A stretch of 64,000 nucleotides of DNA from Ornithinimicrobium faecis (lineage in GTDB: Bacteria; Actinomycetota; Actinomycetes; Actinomycetales; Dermatophilaceae): contig NZ_CP099489.1 of assembly GCF_023923225.1 (NCBI RefSeq), positions 2,046,001 to 2,110,000 on the forward strand, given 5' to 3'. A program made the translations under genes and the position numbers. This document shows positions 44,525 through 52,378 of the stretch, in pieces; positions within the stretch are counted from its first letter, which is position 1, and each line of letters opens with the position of its first letter. The notes beneath the pieces were generated by a model that worked only from the letters and a program-made list of their open reading frames with translations, was not told the DNA's origin and ran no database searches.

Positions 44525-45348
44525 GAATCGAAAGAACTCTCGGGCCTGTGCCTGGCTTGTGTCAGCAGAATCGCTCGGTCGGATTGCTGGTAACCCTTCT
44601 GATTGTTTGCATGGGCGCTGCGTTAGCAGGGTGTGAGTCACAGGATCGAGACCCACGTCAGGAAGCACTGGAAGGCTCTCCTGAGCGTTCGACTGAAGAT
44701 GGGGCGCGCTCAACGCGGGCAGGCGAGGAGCGGATGCCCGAACAATGGGACCCCAAGGAGTGGAAACCGACCGTCTCGATCACGATCGAAGCGCTAAGCG
44801 ATGCCGAGCGCGAGGCATGGCGCGAGAATTACCTCGCGAGCCTCGCTGATGATCTGGGTGGGCCAGCCCCCGCGGTGGAACTGCAGCGCTGGGTGGAGCC
44901 GAACGCAGAGTGGGACCAGGCGATGTCGGATTGCATGAGTCAGTCTGGGTTCCCGGTCGAGGTTGATGCTGGGAGCATTAGTTATCCTAGGGGCGTGCCT
45001 CCGGCTGATCAGATGTCGGCATGGGACTTGGCCTGGTATACGTGCAATGCACGGTTCACTCCCGACCCGGACTATTCGCAAGACTGGACGGAGGAGCAGA
45101 TCGGACTCGTGTACGATTATTGGGACCAGTATTTTATCCCCTGTATGGAGACGCATGGAATTGCGGTGAATCGAACGCAACAGCCGAGCCGAGAGAATTT
45201 CATCAGCACGTTCTTCACGCCTGAGAGAACCTGGTGGCCCAGTGAATACCTGACGTTGGTCCCAGAGTCTCAGCGCGATCAGATGGAATCGGTGTGCCCA
45301 CCCTTGCCGCCCACGGACGTCTTCTACGGCGCGGCATCCGAGCGGTGA
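44521..45348 (+). CDS. Four-cysteine lipoprotein (paralogue LP1)
   Basis: About 275 residues; lipobox LAGC38 and a charged linker, then cysteines 138, 175, 208 and 259 in SDCMSQSGF, WYTCNAR, IPCMETHG and SVCPPLPP. The C-terminal PPTDVFYGA is shared with LP2. The GTG overlaps the small secreted protein's stop, so the two are co-translated. The gene has unusually low GC for the window, which points to horizontal acquisition. The exact start is uncertain; later GTG/TTG codons exist before the signal peptide. Confidence 0.8.
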   Translation: MRIERTLGPVPGLCQQNRSVGLLVTLLIVCMGAALAGCESQDRDPRQEALEGSPERSTEDGARSTRAGEERMPEQWDPKEWKPTVSITIEALSDAEREAWRENYLASLADDLGGPAPAVELQRWVEPNAEWDQAMSDCMSQSGFPVEVDAGSISYPRGVPPADQMSAWDLAWYTCNARFTPDPDYSQDWTEEQIGLVYDYWDQYFIPCMETHGIAVNRTQQPSRENFISTFFTPERTWWPSEYLTLVPESQRDQMESVCPPLPPTDVFYGAASER

Positions 45349-45469
45349 TGAAGGGCGGTGGCACGGTCACGATCGGGTCACGGTTCTAGCGATCCTTTGG
45401 TCGCGAGGCTCCGACAGGTGGGCTTCCCCTCGTATCTTAGAGACATCGCCTTCGAGGAGATGAGCGGCG

Positions 45470-45662
45470 ATGGCAACGAGGCAGTATCGGAAGTTCGATG
45501 AGGACTTCAAGGCGGTGCCGTGCGACTGGTCACCGAGACCGGGAAGTCGGTCGCGCAGGTGGCCCGGGAGTTGGGCGTCAACGAGGCACGCTGGGCAACT
45601 GGTGCGCCAAGGCTCGTGCGGAGCGAGACGGTGGCAACGCGGCGGCGCACCCTATCGGGTGT
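45470..45662 (+). pseudogene. IS3-family orfA remnant
   Basis: The start MATRQYRKFDEDFKA is followed, after frame changes near 45515 and 45590, by VRLVTETGKSVAQVARELGV and LGNWCAKARAERDGGN, the order of an IS3 orfA HTH protein. Three frames are needed to read it, so it is decayed. The orfB part is absent. It separates LP1 from the exporter operon. Confidence 0.8.
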
Positions 45663-45907
45663 TCGCCCTGACAGATGTAGAGCGCCAGGTTGGCCTGCTC
45701 GGACTGGATCCTCGATGCCGAGTTCGCGGGCTCGTTCATCAAGGGCTGCGTTGTTGTCCAGTGTGACGACCGGTGTCGGGCCCTCCCGCGGCCCATCCTC
45801 TCCCGGATCACAATCAGGTCACACCGTGGACGGGCGTCCCACAGGAGAGCCGTCCGTGGGGTATCAAGGGTGCACGAGTCCTTCAGCGTTGATGGGGTGG
45901 GTTGAGC

Positions 45908-47050
45908 ATGGCGACACGGCGTCGAGGTCGGAGTCTGCTGGTCGCGGTGGTGTGTCTGGTGACGCTCGCGGTCGCTGCTGGTGGTGGTTGGTGGGCTGCC
46001 CGTGCGACGTTGGAGCCGCAGGCCCAGGCCAAGGAGACTGCGGCGCCGGAGGTGGTATGGGCGGAGGCGACGACCTCCAGTGTTGGCCGGTCACTGCCGC
46101 TGTCGACGACGTTGCGGCAGCCGGCGCGGACCGTGGCGTCGAATGCGTTGCCCGGGGTGGTGTTGAGCGCTTCTGCCGGTGAGGTGGAGCAGGGGTCCAC
46201 GATCTATGACGTGGCGGGCACACCGGTGCGGGTGGTGGAGGGGGAGGTGCCGTTCTATCGGGACCTGGCGCGCAAGCTGACGGGCGAAGATGTGGCGCAG
46301 TTGCAACAGGCGCTGATCGACCTCGGCCATCTGGAGGGCAGCGCCGATGGTGACTTCGGGTGGCGCACCGAGCGTGCGGTCAAGGCGTGGCAGAAGGAAC
46401 TGGGCCAGCAGCAGACCGGCACGATCCCGCTGGGCGAACTCGTTGCCGTCGACCGGCTCCCCACCGTGGTCCAGCTCGGGGAGTCGATCGTGCGTGGGGC
46501 CACCCTGGGCGGGGGTGAGGAGGCGGTGCTGGCCCCGACAGGGGAGCAGCACTTCGTGCTGGTCGTCACGCAGGACCAGGCGCGGATGATCCCGGCCGAG
46601 GCAACCGTGGAGGTCACCTGGCAGGAGCAGGTCTGGCAGGCCGTGATCGCCGGGTCCGAGCAGGACGAGTTCGGCAACACCGAGTTCACGTTGACCGCTC
46701 CTGATGGTGGGCCGGTGTGCGGTGATGCGTGTGAGACGTTGCCCGGCGACGCGCAGGTGACGCTTCGGTCGGAGGTGGTGATCGTGCCCGAGATCTCCGG
46801 GACGGCGGTCCCGGCTGCGGCGGTGCACACCCGGGCCGACGGGTCGGCATACGTCATCACGGAGTCTGGCGAGACCGAGGTGACGGTCGCTGGGTCCGGC
46901 GGTGGCATCGCGATCGTCGAGGGCATTGACGTTGGCACGCGGGTGCAGGCCCTCGCCGGCGCCGCCACGGCACCCGGGCCGGCGCCTGAGGCCCCGGGCA
47001 CGGGCGATGATGGCGGGACGGGCGAGTCGCCCGCGCCGACGGAGGGCTGA
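45908..47050 (+). CDS. Peptidoglycan-binding periplasmic adaptor (MacA/HlyD-like)
   Basis: A 380-residue protein: an N-terminal membrane helix (LLVAVVCLVTLAVAAGGGWW), a beta-barrel hairpin region, a peptidoglycan_binding_1 domain at about 122-165 (VAQLQQALIDLGHLEGSADG and then AVKAWQKE), a membrane-proximal barrel and a Gly/Pro/Glu-rich C-terminal tail. In actinobacteria such adaptors accompany a MacB-like ATPase and permease, and would dock the transporter in the cell wall. The next gene starts 2 bp after its stop, so the three genes form an operon. Confidence 0.88.
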   Translation: MATRRRGRSLLVAVVCLVTLAVAAGGGWWAARATLEPQAQAKETAAPEVVWAEATTSSVGRSLPLSTTLRQPARTVASNALPGVVLSASAGEVEQGSTIYDVAGTPVRVVEGEVPFYRDLARKLTGEDVAQLQQALIDLGHLEGSADGDFGWRTERAVKAWQKELGQQQTGTIPLGELVAVDRLPTVVQLGESIVRGATLGGGEEAVLAPTGEQHFVLVVTQDQARMIPAEATVEVTWQEQVWQAVIAGSEQDEFGNTEFTLTAPDGGPVCGDACETLPGDAQVTLRSEVVIVPEISGTAVPAAAVHTRADGSAYVITESGETEVTVAGSGGGIAIVEGIDVGTRVQALAGAATAPGPAPEAPGTGDDGGTGESPAPTEG

Positions 47051-47051
47051 C

Positions 47052-47711
47052 GTGCTCGCGGTGACCGGGCTGTCCTTTGCCTACACCCGGGGCGGGGAGG
47101 AGCTCTTCGACGGGCTGACCCACGAGTTCACCCCGGGCAGGGTCACCGCGGTCACCGGACCGTCCGGGCGGGGCAAGTCAACGTTGTTGTATGTCCTGGG
47201 GCTGATGCTGACCCCGACCCGGGGTGAGGTGCTGCTCGGCGACGACCATGTCAGCCGCGCCTCCGACACGACCCGCTCGCGGGTGCGCGCGGCACAGATC
47301 GGGTTCGTCTTCCAGGACGCCGCACTCGACCCCTCGCGGATCGTGCTGGACTCGGTGATCGAGCCGGCGCTGTATGCCGGGTGGTCGCCTCGCCGTGCCC
47401 GTCACCGGGGCCGGGAGTTGCTGGAGCAGATGGGCGTGTCGGCCCGGGCCGATCACAAGCCGGGGGAGATCTCGGGTGGTCAGGCGCAGCGCGTGGCGGT
47501 GTGTCGCGCGCTGGTCACTGACCCCTCGGTGGTGTTGGCTGATGAGCCGACCGGCAACCTGGACCGCGGCAACGCTGAGGGGGTGCTGGCCGCGCTGACA
47601 CAGGCGACCAGCCACGGCCGCGACGGCGCAGAGGGCTCGGGGCGCACCGTGGTGATCGCGACCCACGACCCGTTCGTGCTGGAGCACGCCGACGAGGTGC
47701 TCGCCCTATGA
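47052..47711 (+). CDS. ABC transporter ATP-binding protein (LolD/MacB-like)
   Basis: A 219-residue ATPase: Walker A GPSGRGKST, signature ISGGQAQRV, Walker B VVLADEPTGNLD, H-loop ATHDP. The DEPTGNLD form is typical of the LolD/MacB/FtsE group that works with FtsX-type permeases. GGAGG precedes the GTG. The stop overlaps the permease ATG. Confidence 0.92.
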   Translation: MLAVTGLSFAYTRGGEELFDGLTHEFTPGRVTAVTGPSGRGKSTLLYVLGLMLTPTRGEVLLGDDHVSRASDTTRSRVRAAQIGFVFQDAALDPSRIVLDSVIEPALYAGWSPRRARHRGRELLEQMGVSARADHKPGEISGGQAQRVAVCRALVTDPSVVLADEPTGNLDRGNAEGVLAALTQATSHGRDGAEGSGRTVVIATHDPFVLEHADEVLAL

Positions 47712-48808
47712 GATTCACCTCGCTGCTGCGCGAGGCAGCCTCCACGGCGTGGGCGAACAAGGTGCCCACAGCGCTGGTGGCCATGCTGGTGGCGATCATG
47801 TGCGCAACGACCCTGGCCACCGTGGGGCGCACCGCGGCCGCCGAGCAGCAGGTCGCCGACCGGCTCGATGCCGCTGGGTCTCGGGTGCTGGTCGTGACCG
47901 ACACCCGTGGCGGTGAGTTGATCAGCCCGGCCGTGGTCCAGCAGACCCACGGCCTGTCGGTCACCGAGCGGGCCGTGGGCGTGCAGATCCCCGTCGACGT
48001 CGTCAACCTAGTCGTGGGCCAGGGCGGCACCCGTGTGCCGGCCTGGACGATCGACGGTGACCTGTCCGAGGTGCTGACCCTCACCGCGGGTCGTTGGCCC
48101 GGACCCGGTGAGGCCCTGGTCTCCGCGCAGGCCCAGGCCGCCCTGGGAATGGACCACCCTGTCGGTGGGGTCCAGTTGGCCTCCTCCACCCAGGTCGGTG
48201 ACTACTCCGTCGTCGGGGCCTTCGAGCCGCGTGAACCGTTCGGGCAGTACGCCGCTGGCCTGGTGATCGCGGCGGAACCCGGGGTGGTCTCGGACTCGCT
48301 GTATGTCGTGGTCACTGACTCCAGCGTCGCGTCCGCGGCGCAGTCGGCGGTCCTCGGGCTGGTCGCACCCCCGGACTTTGACTCGGTCTCGGTCGACTCG
48401 CCCGTGGCCCTGGCCGAGCTCCAGGCCGAGGTCGCCGCCGACCTGGGCACCTTCGGTCGCACCCTGCTCTTCGGCGTCCTCGGTGCCGGGGCCCTGCTGG
48501 TGGCCATCGTGGTCCTGTCCGATGTGCTCGTGCGCCGCAAGGACCTCGGCCGACGCCGCGCCCTCGGCGCCACCCGTGGCACGATCGTGGCCATGGTCAT
48601 CGCCCGCACCCTGCTCCCGGCCCTGCTCGGTGCCGGGATCGGCACCGCCGCCGGACTCTGGGTCGCCGACCGGTTCGCCGCCCTGCCGCCCTGGGAGTTC
48701 ACCACCGGCACCGCCATTCTCGCCCTCCTGGCCGCCATCGCCAGCGCCATCCTCCCCGCCCTCTACGCCGCCACCCGCGACCCCGTCCGAGTCCTGCGCA
48801 CCCCATGA
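47708..48808 (+). CDS. FtsX-like ABC permease
   Basis: A 366-residue permease with one N-terminal helix (about 15-35), a large extracytoplasmic domain and three C-terminal helices in the FtsX/MacB order; it ends YAATRDPVRVLRTP. This mechanotransmission type often exports peptides or lipoproteins, or acts on envelope targets. A broken copy of it lies at 49743-50000. It overlaps the next lipoprotein gene by ATGA. Confidence 0.9.
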   Translation: MRFTSLLREAASTAWANKVPTALVAMLVAIMCATTLATVGRTAAAEQQVADRLDAAGSRVLVVTDTRGGELISPAVVQQTHGLSVTERAVGVQIPVDVVNLVVGQGGTRVPAWTIDGDLSEVLTLTAGRWPGPGEALVSAQAQAALGMDHPVGGVQLASSTQVGDYSVVGAFEPREPFGQYAAGLVIAAEPGVVSDSLYVVVTDSSVASAAQSAVLGLVAPPDFDSVSVDSPVALAELQAEVAADLGTFGRTLLFGVLGAGALLVAIVVLSDVLVRRKDLGRRRALGATRGTIVAMVIARTLLPALLGAGIGTAAGLWVADRFAALPPWEFTTGTAILALLAAIASAILPALYAATRDPVRVLRTP

Positions 48809-49455
48809 GTCACTGTCGTCAGAAGACGAGCCGGTCGACCGGAGTGCTCGTGGTCGGGCTAGCTCTCGGTGCGCTGACCGGATGCGCCAGTGCGGACGAC
48901 CGCTCCGCTGCGCCTGAGGCACCGAGCGGCCCAAAGAATCAGGTGCAGGTCGAGGACCGCGCGGAGGCCCTGGGGATCATGGACCCTCCCGAGGTGGCGG
49001 TCGTGCGTGAGACAACTCCCGAGGAATCCCCACAGGTGATGGCCTCGTGCCTCGAGGAAGCAGGCTGGAGCCCGACGCTGCACCCGGACGGCACCATCGA
49101 GGTCGGTCCCTTCACGCCAGAGCAGGAGGAGGCCTACAACCTCGCGGACTACATCTGCGGCGAGCAGTATCCGGTCGCCGAGGTCTACACCACGGAGCTC
49201 ACGCAGGAGCAGCACCGGATGGTCTATGAACACACCCGGGATGAGTTCCGCCCATGCGTGGAAGCGCTCGGGATCCACCTCGGTGAACTGCCGAGCCTTG
49301 AGGCCTACCTCGCCGATCCACACCAGGACTGGATAGGTGACATCACTGGCCAAGTGAAGCAGGCGGTCAGCGACGGGCGCATCGACTACCCCAATGAGTG
49401 GCTGGTCCGCTGTCCTGCACGTCCGCCGAGCGACGTGCTCTATGGAGCCTCTTAG
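48805..49455 (+). CDS. Four-cysteine lipoprotein (paralogue LP2)
   Basis: A 216-residue lipoprotein with lipobox LTGC27 and cysteines 82, 118, 151 and 203 in ASCLEEAGW, DYICGEQ, RPCVEALG and VRCPARPP; PSLEAYL lies before the last. DPPEVAVVR aligns with DPPSVAVVR in LP3. Translationally coupled to the permease, it is probably part of the exporter module, either as an accessory or an immunity lipoprotein (inference). Confidence 0.85.
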   Translation: MSHCRQKTSRSTGVLVVGLALGALTGCASADDRSAAPEAPSGPKNQVQVEDRAEALGIMDPPEVAVVRETTPEESPQVMASCLEEAGWSPTLHPDGTIEVGPFTPEQEEAYNLADYICGEQYPVAEVYTTELTQEQHRMVYEHTRDEFRPCVEALGIHLGELPSLEAYLADPHQDWIGDITGQVKQAVSDGRIDYPNEWLVRCPARPPSDVLYGAS

Positions 49456-49459
49456 CCCA

Positions 49460-49708
49460 TCAGGAGTTGGGCTCGTGCGCACGGCCGCGGGGCCGCCGGT
49501 GCCGTGCGGCGACCGAGGCATTGCAAGAGACCCAGCCTCGGCACGAACCGCCCGCGGCCAGCGGCAGTAGCGTGCCTTCATATGCCCGGTAGGGGGTGTC
49601 GTCGGACGCGCCGCGCCGGCTATGGCATGACCGTGAGTCGGCAAGGCGAGCGATCAGGGCGAAGGCAGCGACTATCGCGAGGCCGATCGCCGCGAACTGG
49701 ATATCCAC
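49460..49708 (-). CDS. Possible small membrane peptide, doubtful
   Basis: An 82-codon frame from a GTG with one N-terminal hydrophobic segment (FAAIGLAIVAAFALIARLA) and a basic, Cys-containing remainder. No ribosome site and no recognised family. It lies on the strand opposite all neighbours in a zone of decay, so it may be a fragment or chance. Confidence 0.3.
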   Translation of the reverse strand: MDIQFAAIGLAIVAAFALIARLADSRSCHSRRGASDDTPYRAYEGTLLPLAAGGSCRGWVSCNASVAARHRRPRGRAHEPNS

Positions 49709-49742
49709 AATGACCTAGGCCAGTGTGTAACGCTGCCGCGAC

Positions 49743-50000
49743 ACCGACCCCGAGGCGATCTCGGACTCGTTGTATGTGATGGTGATCAACTCAGCCACTG
49801 CCGAGTTGGGCACCTTCGGGCGCATCCTACTTCTGGGTGTCCTCGGCGCGTTGGCGCTGCTAGGCGGCCTGTGGGCCTCCGAGCGCTTCGCTGCTATCCC
49901 GCAGTGGCAGTTTCACCACCGGCACCGCGATCTCGCTCTCCATGCCGACATCGTCAGCGCCGTCACCAACGACCCGTCCTCGCTCCTCCGCACGCCATGA
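49743..50000 (+). pseudogene. Remnant of a second FtsX-like permease
   Basis: Reads PEAISDSLYVMVINSA, then LGTFGRILLLGVLGALALL, then GLWASERFAAIPQWQF and, after a frame change, NDPSSLLRTP. These match four separate parts of the intact permease (VSDSLYVVVTDSS, LGTFGRTLLFGVLGAGALL, GLWVADRFAALPPWEF, RDPVRVLRTP) in order, with the parts between deleted. So a second exporter once preceded the second small-protein/lipoprotein pair. Confidence 0.88.
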
Positions 50001-50207
50001 CCTGGATGTTCGTTACTGATGCCCTCAGCGACTCTTCCGTGTGTTCACAGCTGGCGCGAAGACTATGTGGGCGCGACCAACGAGACAACGGGCTCTTCGT
50101 CAGCCTCTGCCGATCGTTATGTGACTGTTACCTGCCAGTCGCCATTGAGTGTTAATGTGCGCTTACGGGGGGGCCACACGGGGCCTCCAAAGAGGAGGAG
50201 TCAGATT

Positions 50208-50579
50208 TTGAAACGCTTCTTGGCTAGCGTGGCTGCGGTATCGGCCTTCGGAGTAGCCGCCGTCGCAGCACCTGCTCAGTCGGTTGAATTTGCGGCCGAC
50301 GCTCAGCAGGTCGCGTCGGTAGCTGCATCGGATGTAGCGCCTAACGTCATCCGCTGGGAGGAGGGAAGTATCTCCGGCTGCTCATCGAATGCAGCCGCAA
50401 CGCGGGCGCGTGGAAAAGGCTACCTCACACTGACAGCACCGGGGGCAGGCACTACGTGGCTCAGCGGATATAGCAGCAACTGGCATACCGAGACCGCCAC
50501 CGTCTTCAAACTGGGTCATTGGTCTGCACACGCTTCAATAGTGTTGGACCAGGGTGAGACGTATCCGTATTGCCGATGA
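50208..50579 (+). CDS. Small secreted two-cysteine protein 2 (TTG start)
   Basis: A 123-residue protein that starts at TTG, 7 nt after a strong AGAGGAGGAG site, which no ATG or GTG start could use. Signal peptide KRFLASVAAVSAFGVAAVAA (cleavage near AQS), then a mature part with Cys58 and Cys122, 64 apart, against 63 in small protein 1. GHWSAHASIVLDQGETYPYC aligns with the C-terminus of small protein 1. A hairpin follows the stop, then lipoprotein LP3. Function unknown; a secreted effector or bacteriocin is plausible. Confidence 0.78.
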   Translation: MKRFLASVAAVSAFGVAAVAAPAQSVEFAADAQQVASVAASDVAPNVIRWEEGSISGCSSNAAATRARGKGYLTLTAPGAGTTWLSGYSSNWHTETATVFKLGHWSAHASIVLDQGETYPYCR

Positions 50580-50585
50580 GTCGTC

Positions 50586-50618
50586 CTGTGGGGCCGAGTT
50601 TTCAACTCGGTCCCACAG
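50586..50618 (+). terminator. Hairpin between small protein 2 and LP3
   Basis: CTGTGGGGCCGAGTT pairs with AACTCGGTCCCACAG around TTC: a 15-bp stem with one mismatch, 7 bases after the small protein's stop. It has no following T run. It may stop part of the transcripts, giving more of the secreted protein than of LP3. Confidence 0.6.
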
Positions 50619-50652
50619 CTGGCTCTGGTCACCCATTTGAAAGGATGTTCGT

Positions 50653-51237
50653 GTGCGTTTCCGTCATATCGGAGTGCTTGTGGGCATGACTGGCATTGCC
50701 CTAGCGGCCTGCTCAGGTGACGATCCTTCCGTATCGGCTGGGGACCTGTCGCCTGAGATGCATGAGGCATACTTGGGGCAAATAGCACAGATGTATCAGA
50801 TCGAGGACCCGCCTTCGGTTGCTGTCGTGCGCATCGTTGGTCCTGACGAGCAGCTTGAACTGGTCGCCGAATGCATGCAGGAAGGTGGGTGGCCAGAGAC
50901 GAAGGTCAGTAATGGGGGCTTGCAATATGAGGACCTTCCCGAGCAGGAGGAGGCGATGAATGGAGCCTTTTACACGTGCTTCGCAAGTTATCCATTGGCG
51001 GAGGAATTCTTAGCAGACGGTCGTGAACAATATGAAGAGTTGTATAACTACTTCGTGGATGACCTAAAGCCGTGTCTGGAGGATCAAGGATTGGAGATTA
51101 CTGACCCGCCAAGCTTGGAGTCTTGGCTGGCTGTGGCTGAGACGGGAAGTCCAGAATATTGGGATCCTACCTTAGAAATACCTGACGTCGATTTTGCCGC
51201 GATTCAGGAGGTCTGTCCACAAAATCCTGATTCGTAA
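50653..51237 (+). CDS. Four-cysteine lipoprotein (paralogue LP3)
   Basis: A 194-residue lipoprotein: lipobox LAAC20, then cysteines 74, 109, 141 and 188 in AECMQEGGW, FYTCFAS, KPCLEDQG and EVCPQNP, with PPSLESWL before the last. It is closest to LP2 (DPPSVAVVR, then the same Cys spacings within a few residues). The gene is AT-richer than the chromosome around it. GAAAGGA precedes the GTG. It pairs with small protein 2 as LP1 does with small protein 1. Confidence 0.85.
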   Translation: MRFRHIGVLVGMTGIALAACSGDDPSVSAGDLSPEMHEAYLGQIAQMYQIEDPPSVAVVRIVGPDEQLELVAECMQEGGWPETKVSNGGLQYEDLPEQEEAMNGAFYTCFASYPLAEEFLADGREQYEELYNYFVDDLKPCLEDQGLEITDPPSLESWLAVAETGSPEYWDPTLEIPDVDFAAIQEVCPQNPDS

Positions 51238-51703
51238 CGCACCACGTGGTGGACGTGACGTCTTTCGGAGATGCTCCGAACCTTGCGCACCACCCTGAGT
51301 GGACCCTATTCAGTCTATTTAGTGTATCGCCGTCTCCGGCCACAAAGTCCTTACTGGCAACTACGTCAGCCGCGCCAGGCAATCCAGCGAAATGGCACGA
51401 GTCAGGACCCCTCGTGTGACATGAGTCGGTTACGTGGTCTACTTCCTAGCGCTGCTGTGTTTGAGGTTATTTAGCCGCTGCGGACGCCTCGTCGAGAGAT
51501 AGGCCGTCGGTGTCAGTCTTGATGAACCGGAGCATGCGGGCTGATTTGTTATCGGCGATCACTGCCCCTGCCCGGGTTCGCCTGGGCGGTGAGGTGTCTT
51601 GTCGTCCCGGGCCGATTCCGACCGTCTGCCCCAGAAGAGGTTCTGTCGGAGCGCCGATCCTGGTGGCTCACCGTGACAGATTGCACCTGCAGGTAAAGGT
51701 CGC
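51238..51703. other. Gap after LP3 without an intact gene
   Basis: About 465 bp. A perfect palindrome, CACCACGTGGTG, lies at 51240-51251. On the minus strand near 51470-51562 a 27-codon frame reads VIADNKSARMLRFIKTDTDG before a stop; it may be a gene fragment. Nothing else is convincing. Confidence 0.4.
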
Positions 51704-51743
51704 TTGACATGGCCATCGCTGCCAAGTACCTTTGACATGTCAA
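51704..51743 (+). promoter_or_regulatory. Promoter with palindromic operator for the XRE pair
   Basis: TTGACA (51704-51709), 17 bases, then TACCTT (51727-51732) forms a good promoter. The perfect palindrome TTGACATGTCAA (51732-51743) begins at the end of the -10 box, and a further half-site-like AGACAT follows near 51751. Autorepression by the XRE protein encoded just downstream is likely. Confidence 0.6.
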
Positions 51744-51765
51744 GGACGCTAGACATCAGGGGTGC

Positions 51766-51963
51766 ATGATGGACAACGACGTGCGCGCCCTGCGGCTTGC
51801 CGCCAGCCTGTCGCAACGTGAGCTGGGTGAGGCACTGAGCGTGTCGCGGCAGACCGTGAACTCGATCGAGACCGGTCGCTACGACCCGTCCCTGCCGCTG
51901 GCGATCGCCATCGCCCGGCACTTCCACCGCACCGTTGAGGAGATCTTCCATGTCGACAACTGA
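51766..51963 (+). CDS. Small XRE-family regulator
   Basis: A 65-residue protein that is almost only an HTH (LSQRELGEALSVSRQTVNSIETGRYDPSL), like the YozG/YgzD small Cro-type repressors that sit with membrane proteins. Two adjacent ATGs are possible. It overlaps the next gene by 14 bp. Confidence 0.9.
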   Translation: MMDNDVRALRLAASLSQRELGEALSVSRQTVNSIETGRYDPSLPLAIAIARHFHRTVEEIFHVDN

Positions 51964-52378
51964 GATGACCGGACGCCAGAAGGCGATCGCGCTCTTGGCC
52001 ACGATGGTGCTCCTAGGCGTGGTGGTCGTGGTGGGTCTGCTGCTGCGTGAGCACGGGCCGGGCAACATGGGCACCGGTTTCCTGGGTGGTGCCGGCGTCG
52101 GGGTGCTCGCGGTCGCGGTGGTCGCCTGGCGGGTGACCCGGGACCCGGACGGGGCGACGACGTTCGAGCGTGCGTTCACCCAGCAGGGGGATGAGCGCGA
52201 CGACGCCGTGCTGACCCATGCGCTGGCGGTCCTCGGCATCAGCGCCGTCCCGTTGACCGGTGCCGCTGCCGTGGCCATCGGGCTCGGTGCCGACGTGTCG
52301 ATGGTGCTCGCCCTGCTGCTGTTCGCGGAGATCCTGGTGGCCGCAACGGCCTGGGCCGTGATCGTGCGCCGCTCCTAG
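51950..52378 (+). CDS. Membrane protein partner of the XRE regulator
   Basis: A 142-residue protein with four hydrophobic segments (about 12-32, 45-61, 97-118, 121-138) and a soluble loop FERAFTQQGDERDDAVLTHA between the second and third. This is the usual DUF2178-like partner of small XRE repressors. AGGAG lies 8 nt before the ATG. Function unknown. It is convergent with, and overlaps by 4 bp, the reductase gene. Confidence 0.82.
   Translation: MSTTEMTGRQKAIALLATMVLLGVVVVVGLLLREHGPGNMGTGFLGGAGVGVLAVAVVAWRVTRDPDGATTFERAFTQQGDERDDAVLTHALAVLGISAVPLTGAAAVAIGLGADVSMVLALLLFAEILVAATAWAVIVRRS

Noticed and set aside
45662..45907. Search for the IS3 orfB and a further gene before the adaptor operon
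   Set aside because: No transposase catalytic motif or intact frame could be read on either strand; likely debris and promoter DNA.
51470..51562. 27-codon minus-strand frame VIADNKSARMLRFIKTDTDG
   Set aside because: Looks codon-like but is very short, has only a weak ribosome site and no homologue in the window; noted as a possible fragment only.
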